From positions 10,257,560 through 10,321,559 of the forward strand of contig HG738140.1 in the NCBI GenBank assembly GCA_000499405.2: DNA of 64,000 bases. The letters run 5' to 3'. The stretch's first letter is position 1, and the number at the start of each line of letters is the position of its first letter. The DNA is from Onchocerca volvulus. Its lineage: Eukaryota; Nematoda; Chromadorea; Rhabditida; Onchocercidae. Made by a program: the position numbers and the translations under genes. Under the pieces are notes generated by a model. That model made no database searches and was not told where the DNA came from. It worked only from the letters and a program-made list of their open reading frames with translations. Positions 24,388 through 39,093 of this stretch are shown here, piece by piece.

Positions 24388-27300
24388 TTATTCTATGCCA
24401 TATGTGAGTGATTTTTCCAAAATAAATTGAAATTCATTGAGTGAACTAATCAATTTCGATAGGTAGTTTAGATAATGCGGTGTTCGTAAAAAAGATGGCT
24501 CATCATACATCTGCGACGTTATCGGAGTCCAAGCCATCAACGGTAGCAATCCCGACAATATATGATCTCTGGAAAAACTTGTAAGTTGCTTTTAAATTCC
24601 ATTTTCAAATAGTCTTTTGAATAAAATAGAAAGATATATGTTTAACTGCTTAATAAAAATTTATGGAAGAACGAAACAATTTATAGAACTAATTACCGAA
24701 CAGTAATTAAAATGAACAGTTGGAATTTCCCATCTTTCCCCAGAAAAGTATTAGAAGAAATGCGGCGAACAAGGCGGCATGCTTGAGTAATAAGAGAACG
24801 TTGTTCCCGAGTTAGTCTTTTTGCGTCTTCCATATGCATTAGATCCCAAAACCACACGTATACCTTCTCTAAAAAATAAATTAGAAATTATCGCACAGTA
24901 TTGTATCGCCAAGACTATTCGTCACTCAAAGCAAAGCGGATTTATTTAGCAAAATGCAATAAATAGCCTAAAAAATGTAGTGGGAAATTTAATTAACCTA
25001 AAACTCATATAATCACGTCTCACAATGCATATAACGGAAACAAAAATATAAGGTTTGGGTTATCTAAACAGAGTATTCAAAGAAAATAAAGCTGGTTCAA
25101 TATTAATAGGGCTACCACTAGTAACAGATGAACGGAGAAATGGATATATGAAAACATAATCCAGTCTGCATATAGGATGATAAAAATTCTCACAAAAAAT
25201 ATTCTGAAAATCAAACTAAAATATGAAATTTCTAAATTTGAAATTTTCTGAAGTTTCACTACAAATTCGTGATATATACCGATATAATCCCACGGATAGT
25301 GTGAACGAAAAAGACGAGAAGACCAAATGGAATCTTGACGACCACACAAGAAAACAGCAACCATCACGCTAACGAAACCTTTTCCTGGTGCACAAAGTAG
25401 CTGCGTCAATTCGCCCCGACTACGAGCTTCCGCATTTGTATAAAAGTATTTTACTAACGCATTCGCCGCTTCTCCCAATTGCTGTTGAATTTCTGTCAAA
25501 TGTACACCTGAAAAACTTTATTTTCGCAAGTAAAAATAAAACAAACTTAATGTTTCTTAAACTGCAGTTAAGACTTCATGAATCCTGGACTTTCTTGTAT
25601 TCCATCAAAAAAAAACTTGACATTTACAATCTTTGATATCCACACTGTAATCCAATTACAGTTGAATTAGAGTTTCCATAATCTTTAAATCACTGTATAT
25701 ATACATGCTCAAGTATATTCTTTAAAATGTTACTTGATGACTTACGACTCGATGTATCAGATCGATTAATACTTGGTGATCGGGAACGCGGAGGAGTTCG
25801 ACTCTTCGAGTTAGTTTTGATAATACGTTCCGAAGAACATTCTTCGATTACCTCGTTAAGACCAGTCTATACCAACAAATTCAATTTATCTTCATGTTTT
25901 TGCCTGTTAAATTCTCACTATTCTAATACAAATATTTATAACAGTAAGCAAAGATAATTTCTAAATCTTAAAATTCCGATTCGGCTATTCTGAATTTTAC
26001 ATCCTAAAATAATCTTTCCGATTAAAAATAAAACAGAACTTTTAATGGCTACATTTCCTGATAGAACACTTTTTAAACAATACCTGAGGTTCTTTCTCGG
26101 CAACAAGCAATCTTTCTAAAGAATCATCATCAATTCCTTTACCGAACCAACGCCCACAATTAAAGCGATAACTTTGTCCTGTTATTTCATTTCGCACTAA
26201 GATCTATAGTAAAATTTAAGCACATGAATAAATTTCATAATTAATATACTTTCTGGAAACCCTTAATAGTGTTGGGTGCAAAAAACAACTATAAAACTGT
26301 TGTTATGCCATAATCTTTCAACTGTTTAAAAAATAAAAATATAACGAACATAATCAAGGAACCATTTCGGAGACGCTCCATTCGAATTAGAAACATTTAA
26401 ATTACCATGTCCAATTCTCAATGTTGATAATATACCAAGATTTCTATACTGAAAAAAATTTTGAAATAAACTTCTTCCATTGCTAGATAAATAATGAAAA
26501 TAATTTAAAAAAAATTTTTTGATTAAAATGACTACTATTGGATGAGACTTGAATCAATATAGAATTATCTTCAAATTTTTTTTATTTTTAGAAATCAAAA
26601 CCTAGACACTGTTCAAAATTCAACTTCTTCTATTTAATAAAAGCAAAAAAAAAAAAAAAGAAAAAATCCACAATAGAACGACTATGTCTGCTTACATCAA
26701 ATGTGAAATCGAGTATACCCTGCTTCAATTCGATTTGAGTCGTCGAGCACAACGATCCTGTGATAATGATCCACACAGGCCACGAAATAACCGAACGAGA
26801 ATTGTGATTAACCAGTAAAACGTGGTACTGCATTTCTGAAATAAATAAAATGGAACATGAAAATATGGAATAAATAACACTTCAAAACTGATGATGATAT
26901 CATAGTATTATGCGAATACATTATTATATTTCTATTTTTGAGCATTAATTTTCGCCTGGGAATATCTATAAAATTCGAATTAAAAGCGCTCTATGACTAT
27001 TGAGGATTTTGGAAATCAATATTTCCGCATAAAAAAGCTATATTAAAATAGTTAGTTGGAGAAGTTTCCTATCATTATTTTTCAACAAAATGATTAAATT
27101 TGGCAAGCACGCGACTTTCTAGTAACAAAACTAATCCAAAATCTTAACATTTATATCAGAGTATGTGTAAATGCATACGATTCCTAAAAAAACAGTGAAA
27201 GTAGTATGAGCAAATGACTTGTTTTCTTGAAAGAGTTGGTAAAACAGTTAAATTCAGCCGCATTTAGTGATAATACATGATATAAGAATTGCTCCTTTTC

Positions 27301-30300
27301 ATCATCGCACCGTAAAAAGGCATATCGTTTATACAGTTGCCTAAAAATAAACTTTTCATAGCTAAATCAAATTTAAGAGTTATTTAATAAGATAATAGCT
27401 TAAGCAAAAATATTTTGATTAGTCCGCACTTGCCGACATCTACTTTATTTGAGTGTTTACTTAATTAATTTTTTCTTAATTATCCAATTTACTCTAATGG
27501 CAAAATAGCATATTAATTCTTAAGGTTAAAGTGAATTGAGTTTTATTATAAAACAACTGCAGCAAACAATCAAAAAATGACAAATATCATTTAAACTTCA
27601 CACACAATCACTTCTCGTCGATAAACAAGAATATTGCAGTGAGTATCATGTACAATCATTCTTGTACATAACAGTACTATTTCTCCAAATATAAATGTGA
27701 ATCGCCAAAATTAAAAATAAATTACTAGTGAACTAAACTGACTGTAAAAGATGTGTGTTTCCAAGAATGGTTTTGAGGTGCTTATGAAGAAGTTTCCTTT
27801 CCAAGGCGAGGCGAACAAAGGCCCTAGCGTAACCAATATCGGTTTTGATATCTGTCATACGTAAAACATTCCTGAAATATCATTCAGCAATTCGACGTTT
27901 CTTTAGCATAAAAAAAGATATCTGGACAGAAACCGTATTACTGCGTTTAACAATATTTTTTCTTTGATTTGAAGTTGTTCATTTCAAATTTTGAAGATTC
28001 TAACTTCAAATCATAAGCAATATGCACAGATAATGGTGTAAGGAACTGTCGAATATCAGGGCTGCCAGTTCTCGAATTACTCTTCTTACGCGATGAATCA
28101 GCTATGTTTTCATTCATATTACTGGTCCAGTATGGAGCAAAATCTAGAAAATACATCATTTGATCAAAGTCTAACGTAATTTAAAAAAATAAAATATTAA
28201 TGAGCAAACAGAACTTCATTTCTCAAAGCATAAATTAAAAAAAAAAAAAAAAAAAAAACTTGGAATGCAGGTACGACACAAATCTTGAATCTAATAAGTC
28301 TATTTGCCTTTGTTTCTTATCTGTGCCAAATTAACAATGAATGCATACTTGTAAAAAATGAAAATATAATTTAAGAGTGAAATTTCAATCATTTTTCCCT
28401 CCTAGCAAACAATTATACTGTTAGAGAAGAGTAGAAGGAACCACGACCGCTAAAGTAAAAGGAATCATGAAGTGAGCGAGTTTCAGTTTAAATTAGTTAA
28501 ATAAATTCCAAGATTTGGGGAAATAACTTAAGCATTAGAGTAATTGAAATAAGTACATCTAGCAGAAGAATTGCCCTCTAGTCTTAGTGTTTACTAAGCA
28601 ATTTTATGGATGTAATCTAGAATGTAAAGAGAACGTATGGATGATTTTAAGTAAATTTTTGCCAAATATAATATAAAGATAAGGAAGTGAAACATGCAAT
28701 CAATGAAGGCAAATAGAATATTTCTTTTGTTTCTACTTTTTTCTACAGCAATGTATCAAATGCATTAAGCATATGTTAGAAGAATTTTTGCTTTACACAA
28801 ATGCTATATGATCTCTAAATCTGATGAATCATTTCAAAGGAGTGATAGAACAATCCGACTGAAATATTTAAATTAAAGAGGAAATAAAAGATTTCAGAAT
28901 TTGCAACCGACTATTATAATTAAATATGTGATCTATGCCTAAACGAAACATTAATTTTATAAATCAAGCTCAGTTAAAAATAAAAGTTAGTAGAAGTTAT
29001 AAGCAAAAATGTTACAGTTGGTTTTTGTTTGTGCTCTAAAGTAATGTAGTCTTTTTAACAATTAATGAATTATTCAATTACATCATAAAAAAGAATATAA
29101 CAGCAGTTATGAGCAAAGTTTAGTTGTCTGCGGATAGATTCAACGTATGGGTCTGTTCTGATATCAAAAACCAATATCATCTGGAAAATCGATAATAAAT
29201 CGAAGAAATAATCAACCCGAGTTCTTGATTTAAAGGTTAATGTATACTGGCAAATCAAAACATGAATATTTGTCAATGCTGCAAAATGTCATGCGAAACA
29301 ATTGCTAGTAAGGAGCTCTATAACATTAGATTACCGCTAATTAACTGCAAGCAAACTGACTACGACAAACTTGATATCATTCAAAATCTTACCACCAAAG
29401 GAACTTGCTCTATGTAAAATAGCCCCCTTCCTCGACATCTTCTGCGGTGATCTGGAACGTCCAAAAACAATCAGATTTGATGATACATCTGCTGTTTGAG
29501 CTGGTGATTTCCAGTTCGAATATTCCATGCTGTTGTTCATGCTCGAACTCAATTTATCACAGATGAAATTAGCTGCACGAAGAATTGGAAGAGACCAACC
29601 AGGTGTGTGAGGATCATCAACGCATTGTTGACGAATACTTCGTGTAAATTCGCTAATTGAATCCTCATCCATAGTACTTACGAATGTCTTCTTTTCTTGT
29701 TTTATGTACTCTTGCTCGTTGTTTAATTCATGCTTTATCTCAACTACACCTAGAATTGACTGAATAGATGAGATGAAAATGAAATTTTCAAAAATGAATC
29801 TTGGAATCCTGTTTCCGTAACTGTTTCACACAATTCTCTACTATCTCTGCCGAAACATAAATTTCGACAATGGCTCCATTAGAAGAATACTGCTAAAATC
29901 TAACTAGAGAAAAGATATACAGAAGTGTTTAGTAATGATGAATTTAGTAAGGATTCATATGCCGATATCCGTGATAGGCGATAAGGATATGATGAAACAA
30001 TTCTACTTCAAACTACACAGAAGTAGATATTAAGAAATAATTTCAGCATTTATATCTTTACTAAATTTCTTAAAACTCTGCCGCCAGTTAAACTGATATT
30101 TCACTTATCCAAATATAAATTAAATTACAAGATGTACAAATCAAACAAAACGAGCAAAGCATTTGCAAAATTGACAGACATTTAATGATGAACTTCAGTA
30201 AAATAAAAATACGGCAGTTTTAAACGACTTGACATAACATATGCATTATCATTATGCATATCATTTAAAGCATCATTTCACGACATGCACATTTGCTACT

Positions 30301-33300
30301 GCATATCTGACCACTATGATGAGAACGTGAAAATATTACAAAAGCTTCAGTCACAAAATAGAGAATATAAAATGTCGCTTACGCTCAAAGCGACGACGAA
30401 ATAACAGCCACGCAAATGCTATAAACTGTTTTCAATCCATTCAAATTTTTAATGTCATATTATTATAACTATTTTCCGCATATATCTAACCATCAAATTC
30501 CAAAAGAATCGACAATTGTTTAAGACTTGTCTATTTCAAAAAATTATGATACATTGTGAATCAGAAATATTCTCTCAAGAACTTTTTCAACAATGAATCG
30601 ATAGTGATGTGCTTTAAAAACAGAAGCTTATTAACATTTTTTTAACTGTCAATAATAAAATAAATTACGAATAAATCCTCTTCAACTCAAACAGCTCATT
30701 CAAGGAAACTTATTATATTTTTATCTTTCTAATAAAAATACCTGGAGTCAGTGCCAAATTTTTTCGTGTAGAACCATGTGACAGTATTCCCAATTTCTCA
30801 ATTTCTTGATGATGCAAAATATGAGCCCACAAAGACGATTTACCCTAAACAATATTTTCACAAATGATGAATAACTGGACTCCCCGTTACTAATTTTCTC
30901 AGTATGTTTTGGATGGTAAAATTTTTGCAAAAAGACAATATTGATTACAGCTGAATATTGTAATTTTTCCTGATTTTATTTTTGGTTTAAAGAATTTCAA
31001 AAATGAGAATTTTGCATTCTTTATATGAACGGGAAGTTGTGAAAAATAAAATATTTCTTTAATGAAAAATTTATTAAATTTCCATTCTATCAGTGATGCA
31101 AAAATGGGTAATAGAGCCCATTTATTAAAAAATTTTTTTTTTGGTTTTTTTCAATATTTTTCCTGAAATTTTGCTTATTTAAGTTATAAATATTTTTTTA
31201 TTCATAATGAATAATTCATCAGAAAAAATAAAGGATTAGAAACCTCCGAAGTTCACAATTTTAAATTATTTGGTAGCTAAATTTAAGTAATAATTAAATT
31301 GCATTTAAAACCTCATAATAACTGCTAACAAATGTTTTAATCCATTCCTGATTAAACGAAGTACCTGTTTATTCACTGAACCGTGGGCCCAAATTCGTTC
31401 CAATAAATCACAAAATGAAGCAACTAAAGTATTCTCTTCAAGACCATTCACAATAGCATCGCTGTGTCCAAGCTGCAGTGCTTCTCTGCCCATTTTTTCC
31501 ACAAGCATTCGCTTTGTTTTACCTGAAACAATAAATCAATTTTCTAGATTTACGCGAAACCAAATTTCTTGTTTATTATATACATATTTATTATATATTT
31601 ATTGATATGTTTAATCTTTAGAACATGGGGCATATCAAACCGGTGCAACCGAATGCTCACTTTTAGTCTCTTTTAACAGCTGTTCAACAAATTTCCAGTT
31701 CTGATGCGCTATTTGCTTTGGTGTATCCGATTTATATGAGCTCTGTTTATTTGTTGTCATGGTACCATCCACAATAATACTCTGCAGCAAAATGAATTTC
31801 AAAATAATTTAATCAGTACACTTATTGAAAATATCTAAAAATTATTTCAGAAATTGACGGCGATTCCGGAGATATATTAAACTACATAAAGATAACTTGT
31901 AAGGCTGACCTCCAGCAACTTTGGCCGTAACCTTCGATGTCGTTGCTTCCATGGTGATGGCATTGGACTTTGTACAAAAGAACCTTTCAAAACAGCTTCA
32001 TTAAGTTCCGGAAATGTACCATCATAAACTTTTGCTGATGTACCAGGAAGATCATGTGGTAAGGGAACAATATAATCAAGGGCTTCTTCACGTTTTGCTA
32101 TCATTTCTTCTGCAGAAAAGTTTCGAAACGATAAAGCAAATATTAGTCGAAGTTATCATGGCTGCTTATCATTTTAATTTACTTGTAACTATTGACTTTC
32201 ATTCTCTATTTCTATTATTTAAACTTGATTTTCTATTCATTATTTGGATATTATTTTAAACATTTTTTCTTAATTTATCCCATGGTGATCACAATTAAGA
32301 AGATTACGGAGCCATCAAACATCTCAAGAGATCAAAAAGAAATCAATTATTTGGGAAAAAGAAATCAATTATTCCTTTTCGCCATTTAAATGACTGAAGC
32401 ATTAAATAACAATTTACTGAAAAAATTGACAATATGGATCCAGATTTAAACAAACATAAACGGAAAAAACACAAAAATATTAATAATAGGTAGGAAAATT
32501 CATACTCGATGTATTAAATATGAAAGAAAGAGTTTAATTTAAGCTTACCTGAATCGAAACATGGTGGAGCCTTCTCATAAGTAGGAGTACGTACCATTTG
32601 AAGGCCATATTTCGTACGTAAAATCTGTATTCGAGAATCAAAGATTTGGAGATTTTCGTCTGCAGTTTCCCACTGCGAAATAATTTTCGCATCAATAAAT
32701 GAAGTGAACATCTGAAAAAGATATTCAACTTATTAAATCAAACAATTACATTTCAATAACATGCAACTGAAGAATTTTTCGACAGATCAAAAAAAAAATT
32801 AAAAACAGTAAAACAGAAATCAGATCAAATGAAAGCAAACAATTATGCAAAACAAAGAAGATGAAATAAAATCTCATACTTGCGTTTCCAAAAATGCAGC
32901 CAAAAAAGGTAAATTTTTATTCGGCTGATCGGAAAGGAAAGCTGCTTTATCAAAATTGGTAACCGATTCTCGACTAGCAAAATATGTCTCGAGATCTGGA
33001 CAAGCAACATTGATAACGAAATGTTCATACGAATAAAGAAGCCATGCAAATCGATTGATAAACACTTCACGAACAGCATTATTTATTTTCATATCCTAAA
33101 GATTTTTTACGATTCATTAATAAATATTTAAGATTCAACCCTTAAATTTATACTAATATAAATATTGAAATTAAATAACAAACGGCAAATAAAATAATCT
33201 TTTCCAACAAATAAAATAATCTTTAAACTGCAGTAAAAATATACTATTTATAGCATTCGAACACTTTTTTTCTGGGATTTTGAATAGCATCATTAGGAGA

Positions 33301-36300
33301 TTTTGAGAGAAATCTATAAAGACTTACTTTAAAATATTCTCTACACACTGGTGAATTTGTATAAAAATCATTAGATTGTAATTCCTTTTGAATATTTTCA
33401 AATGGTACACTAACGCCCGCACGATGAGCAATTGCAGCAACCCTTAAAAAAGTTAAATAAAAGATCTTTTAATGATCAAGGAAAAATGATGGCTCTTGAA
33501 AGTGAAAATATTTATATCGACATAATAATAAGTTAAAATCTTGAAAATAAATGATGAATATAATTACCTAGCTAAAACTTCACTCTGTTTCAGAAGATCA
33601 TCGAAAGGTAACGGAGCAAGATCATTTCTTGATACCATTCGTCTGGAAGAATTATCCTCCTCTAGCATATTTGGCAATGTTTCGTCGTCAAATGAACGGG
33701 ACATTCGTTTTTTATACCATTCATCTTTTTCTGCGGTACCGATCTGTCTTCTCACCACTTTACCATCCAGAACTGCACTCTGCTCTTCATATCTGCAACG
33801 AATTAAATTATTATAGAATTTTACTTTTTTGCTTTCGAATTTTTCCCAATTTAATGTCACAACTGTCTCATAGTAAATATTTGTTTTCCATTTTTATCAA
33901 GCAACTGAGAAAGATTAAAATCAAAATATGCGACAAGTTTTTATTCTAGTTCCATCAAATTCGAAAGTTCAAAGTTAGTTGTTTTTTTTCTTTTTCTCTT
34001 TTAATTTGTTTTTAAATCTCTTTCCTCTAATTAAAGTGATGCCTACAACTGAATTTGTTTACCCAACTGCTAAAATTAATGTACTGATTATTAGAAATAT
34101 AGAATATTACCTCATAAGAACGCTTGCAACTTCTCTCGCAAATTCAGCTCTATCCGGTAATAATGGTACATCTTCCGGCATATTTAACACACCAGAATCG
34201 ATATCTAGGACGCACATGTTGCCCTAAATTTCAAAGATTTTCACTCAGCAAGGAATCACAAAGATGCATATCTACCGAAAGATCTGTAGCAATCACCTCA
34301 AAAATAAAAAAAGCTCTAAGTTTAACTGCTGCAAACCTGAAAAATCTGCTCTGATATGGTGTCTTCATAACATAAACCCATTACAAAAGGTACCGGTGCT
34401 TCCATAAATTTTAACTGCGAGTAGGGTAAAATTGGAACGTACGCAAGTTGCCAACGAAATGGAAATGCCAACGAACACAAGCTCTCAGCTACCAGCATTA
34501 AACGCTGGAAACCTAAAACACCACAGTCATCAAAATAAATTCAGCATACTATTTCTGAAAAGGGTAATGCAATAATGAATAAGCTACTGGAACCATAAAA
34601 AATCTGCTATGCAGCAAAAAAGAAACACTAACTTCTTGAGCACAATAATATTTGATGTTCAAGAAGAAAACACGTGAAAAGTCGGAGAAATTTATCAATA
34701 GTGAGCAAACTGAACAACGAACTGATAGAATGATCGAAAAAAGGCAACTCATTAGGACCTGGCCTTTGCAAAACAATGTCAATATGATCTAAGCATATTT
34801 TTAGCGTGCTACCTGGAGCTGGCAATGGAACCTGAAATGAGGCTTTTTCAGTAAATAATGAGGTTTATATTAACAGTATGATTTGAACTATAAGTCTAAG
34901 TTTGCATATGCACTTTACAGTCAAAGTTAAAACATGACTGTTCCTATCTAGATTTGAAGAACCAATTTAAAAGCGTCTTTAAAATGTGCTGAATATAACT
35001 TCTGAACCTCATTCAAAATCCAGTAGATATAACTTTCTAGAGGAAGTGGAGGAGGCTGTGCTTCCGAAGTGAAAAGAGAATGAAGTGCAGTCAATAGATG
35101 TTCACCAGCAGAAACAAATGGAATACGACTAATAAGACAAATACATTTAGTCATATACAGTCGACAATTACTCGAATCGTAGTATGAAGTCCGTTTTGCT
35201 CGATTCTGCAAGTAAATGAATTCCAGAGTATGACAGGACTCGCATCATTAGAATTACTTACCTGGCAATTTTAATTTCCTGTTACCAAAGAATTAATAGC
35301 CAATTTAACGAACCTTACGATTTCCTCTGGGAAGGGTATGTGTACCACCAGAAATAGTTCCGGGAGGAACGTGTGCACGTCCACTTGCTTTATCACGAGC
35401 TGTTAAGACCCGCACGTGTTCGGTATGCAGCTGTGACATGTACTCACATAATCTAGCATCTTTGACTTCCTAAACTCTTCCAAAAAATAAGAAAAAAGTT
35501 TTTTTTTTTTTTTTTTTTTCAGAAATTTTATGCAGTTTTGTTGTGCGAAGTTAATCTTTAATAATGAATGCGATTATTTATTCGTTATACATGAAACAAT
35601 GTAACTGATCACCAGTCCTATCGTTTAATACAAGTGTATTTTGGATTTGACAAGGAAATCAGTTATTTTATTAATGTTTTTATCAATTGATACAGCACCT
35701 TTGGACAGATTGTTCCCATTCATTATTAAAGATCCACGTCTAAGAAAAATATAAAGTATCCATGATACCTGTTTTGATTGCTATGCGAATATTATCTCAA
35801 TTTTTCCGTAACAAAAAAGATGAGACGTTCGTTCTAAGTAAAAACTTACTTCATGATAAATAAGAGCGCAACCATTAACACGAGAACCGTCCTCACGAAT
35901 ATTTGCAAATGTATGAACAGCTGGAGATGGAACATCGTTCTGCGTATGAAATTTTAGGCCTTTCGGCATACAGAGCTTAAAAAATAAATTTTCAAGAAAA
36001 TTGGTTTGTACAAAAAAAATCCAGTCTGATTTCACCGAAAATTTCTCAGAAAGAGAAGATATTCTCATTTTTATACCGATTTCATCCTCTAAGTGCTTAT
36101 AATAAACCATGACTAGAGTGCCATTGTTTCAGAGATATAAGTATCAAAAATTTAATATCAGTCTATATCTTTCGATTAGAAACCTGCATATGATTATTAC
36201 CTTTGAGAGAGATGAAGAGAAAAAATGAAGGCAAAGGAAGATGAGGTATTGATCAAATAATTCTTATCAAAAAGTTACATGCTAGAAAAAAAGAATTAAT

Positions 36301-37041
36301 TTGAAGACCTGATACCTAAAACTTAAAAGATCTCATCTAGTTACTTATGAATTTGTGAATAATAAAACATAAGTTATATTAATGGTATTTTGTGATATTT
36401 TTAGTGTCTAAAATTTGCCGTAGTATTTCATACATTGCTTATTTAATTATGAATCATTATCCTAAACAGTAAAATTAAACTATAAGAAACTAGGGTTTTT
36501 TTTTTTTAAGTAATAAAATATATACCGAAACAATTTCGGAAGGAAAAGAGTATGCATTACGTCTTTCCGGAAAATGATGTAAAACTGAAGCAACATAAGA
36601 TCGCTCCAAAGGTGGGATGTATAACAGTTCCATAGCATCTGAGTTATTCGCTCCACCTGATTCAATCTGAAGCAATGCAGAGTATTTGGAATGAAATAGT
36701 TTAGCTTTATTAAAATGCATCATTTTTGAACAATAAATTTAGAATATAAATTCATTACGGCACAGAATAAATTTGAAAGTACAATGCAGTGGTAGCAAAA
36801 TGTTTGAAAGTAAGGCGCAATTACATGAATTCTTGTTTAAATCAACTATGTTTGAGTACAGATAATTTAATCAAATTCCATGCTACAATTTTAAAAATAC
36901 TGAAATAACTGCCTGGGGTAAAGCATTATCATCATGCCCGACGAGCACGAAGTAGTCCACCAGTGTTAGATCACTTGTAGAAGATGCTTGTGCTATTGTT
37001 GCTTTTGTCGTCGTCTCAGAAAATACGTTTGATGTCATCAT
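24388..37041 (-). CDS. DENND5: DENN domain protein DENND5 (Rab6-interacting protein 1 type)
   Basis: Guanine-nucleotide exchange factor and effector for Rab GTPases in Golgi/endosome traffic. Exons (coding order): 37041-36901, 36666-36526, 35975-35850, 35469-35314, 35205-35008, 34831-34633, 34512-34337, 34223-34111, 33792-33568, 33442-33328, 33095-32880, 32711-32549, 32109-31910, 31781-31661, 31522-31365, 30844-30742, 29749-29393, 28143-28005, 27871-27743, 27340-27219, 26835-26696, 26448-26350, 26203-26084, 25866-25746, 25507-25280, 24868-24697, 24568-24388. They sum to 4359 bases (1452 residues) with phase kept throughout. Approximate domains: uDENN 27-230 ([21 protein letters not shown]), cDENN 250-385 ([28 protein letters not shown]), dDENN 390-600, RUN1 750-1095 interrupted by extra sequence, PLAT 1095-1205, RUN2 1270-1440 ending in [12 protein letters not shown]. 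Markers include [35 protein letters not shown], and [11 protein letters not shown]. The protein is longer than human DENND5A (about 1287), mainly from exon 29749-29393. An acceptor at 37060 precedes the start. Confidence 0.93.
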
Positions 37042-39093
37042 TACTTGTTAATTTATGAATCTGACAATCGAGTAATAACATAGCACTAAAATGCATTGTT
37101 ACTTATGAATTATTCTGTTTTTACTTCTCAAAACTTCGGAGCACAAACTTTGCCGGATTTACTTCAAACATTTAACACATTTACCACGAATTGTCTTGTC
37201 CTCGAGTGTTATACATCAGCAATCTATCATATGACTATATGATATCTCAGTAAATTATGAAATTTTTTGTTGTATTTCCTTAAATTATAGGTAAAATGAG
37301 ATAATAAACAAATTAAGGAAGATTAAAAGAGATCTTTCACCCATGATACGTACTCTTTCTACTTTTCAAATCATGTCAAATAATTCTAAATCAAATTCGG
37401 AGATATACAAATTGATGTGTTGGAAAGCAAGAGTAAGCGTTCCAACGGTTTTGCTATGAAACATGCAGACTTATTGATATCATCCTCCACCTTATAGCAT
37501 ATTTTTCAGCATTATTTCCTTCCCCATGGAATGCTACATTTTACGAAAATATTGTCTAGATACTTTCAAATACTAAAACAACTATTCTCAATACGTACAC
37601 AAATTCTGACCTAGAACTTATCTAACAAAATTCACTCTTTTTATTATAAACCATGGCAATCATTCAGCAATTCATCTATGTTACCTAGTCAATCTGTTGT
37701 GCTTAAAATGAATAGATTAAAATAAATGCGGAGCCGTATAAGAAAGGAATGAAACCGCCTTAAATGAAATGAACTGAAAGAACCGAATGGTTCCGCATAA
37801 TACAACAGAATTATAATCGATGAAGGGATTTCGAGGAATATTTCGAACACTTTGCTGTATTTCTCGAAATCTAGACATCACTTGTCCTATACTCGTCTTT
37901 TTATAAAAGCTCTATCAATTCATCCAACTATGCAAACTTCATCAGTGTCTCATGTATCGCTAAAGAATGTCAGATGCACGCAGTCAGATATGATGACTAC
38001 CTTCAATGTGCAATATTACCATCCCCATATCAGTTCTAACATTGCCTATTTGGACTGCCGAATATATCCCCTCGATTCATATTATTTCAGATTAGAAATT
38101 AACACTACCGCTCAAACCATATGGCCCCAAACTTTGAAGAATTATACGCCGGACATAATATCCCATACTTCCCAGACCAAATCAAGAACATATCATTCCA
38201 GAATATCAATACCGAAACTGTTCGAAAAGGCGAGTTTCACTACCGCATCGTGCTTACTTTTAGCTCAACCAATTACCTCAGAATAACCAGTGCATCAATT
38301 CTGTTCCCAGATTAATCAACTACTTCATAAATGAGCTAATCTGTATTTCTATAATGTACTTTTATGCGAATCAATTTTATCGAAATTCTTGTTCCGAAGA
38401 AATAATGTTGCCCCGTGTGTCACGTAACAAATAGTTTAATGATCCCTCAATTCAGAATGATTAATGTATTAATGACAAAGAAGTAACATACCCTGCATTC
38501 ATGAGAATAACCTATCGTTATTAGATAATTTAATGAAAGCAGAACAAAAACACTTCACAAGAGAAATATAATCTGAAGTTGATAAAGCATGATTAATAAA
38601 AGTCGTATAAAACTGTTCCAGTTAATAAAAAGATGAAATTTATTGACAAGTAAGCATTGGCTAGCAATATTCTGATTCCATTTAGATACCACAAATTGAA
38701 TTCGAAGTTTGAGATTCTAACTCTTGTTAGAATTTCAATTAAAAAAAAAAAAGAAAGCAAAGAAATTGATTAAAAGTCCAAAACATCAACAGATTAATTT
38801 TCGCTGGCTCGATCCTTTTTTTGGGCAACCGATACATAATTTGAACATATTCAATAATTGAGTGTACCAATACAATCAATGATTGAACACCTTAATGAAA
38901 AAAACATAAAGGAATCTTCAACAAAGCCAGCAAAACCAATAAAATTTCTCTAACGGATAGCTGCGTATGGCTTTCATGATGTCACAGAGCAAACAAATAT
39001 TATATACTAAATAATGCAAAATAGTGTAACATTGGCATAAACAAGAACAATTAATGCTAAAAAGGAAGGATTTATTTCAACATCGCATTCTTT
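37042..39093. other. Intergenic region upstream of DENND5
   Basis: About 2 kb between the DENND5 start and the Tra2 stop, both on the minus strand. TTTATT at 39071-39076 reads AATAAA on the minus strand, 18 bases beyond the Tra2 stop, and is a good poly(A) signal. The only odd part is a C-rich plus-strand open stretch at 37852-38315, listed separately. Confidence 0.6.
37852..38315 (+). other. Unassigned open stretch with two overlapping plus-strand frames
   Basis: One frame is open for 144 codons (37852-38286) and a second for 64 codons from an ATG at 38121 to TAA at 38313. The second frame has many C-ending codons (TAC, ATC, TTC, ACC), unlike the AT-ending codons typical of nearby non-coding DNA, and reads as a plausible beta-rich peptide (TVRKGEFHYRIVLTF). 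Upstream in that same frame, codons from about 37923 also look coding but are broken by stops near 38037 and 38097. An unknown small gene with an intron or a decayed gene copy are both possible. I do not recognise the family and no start or splice pattern is convincing. Confidence 0.25.
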
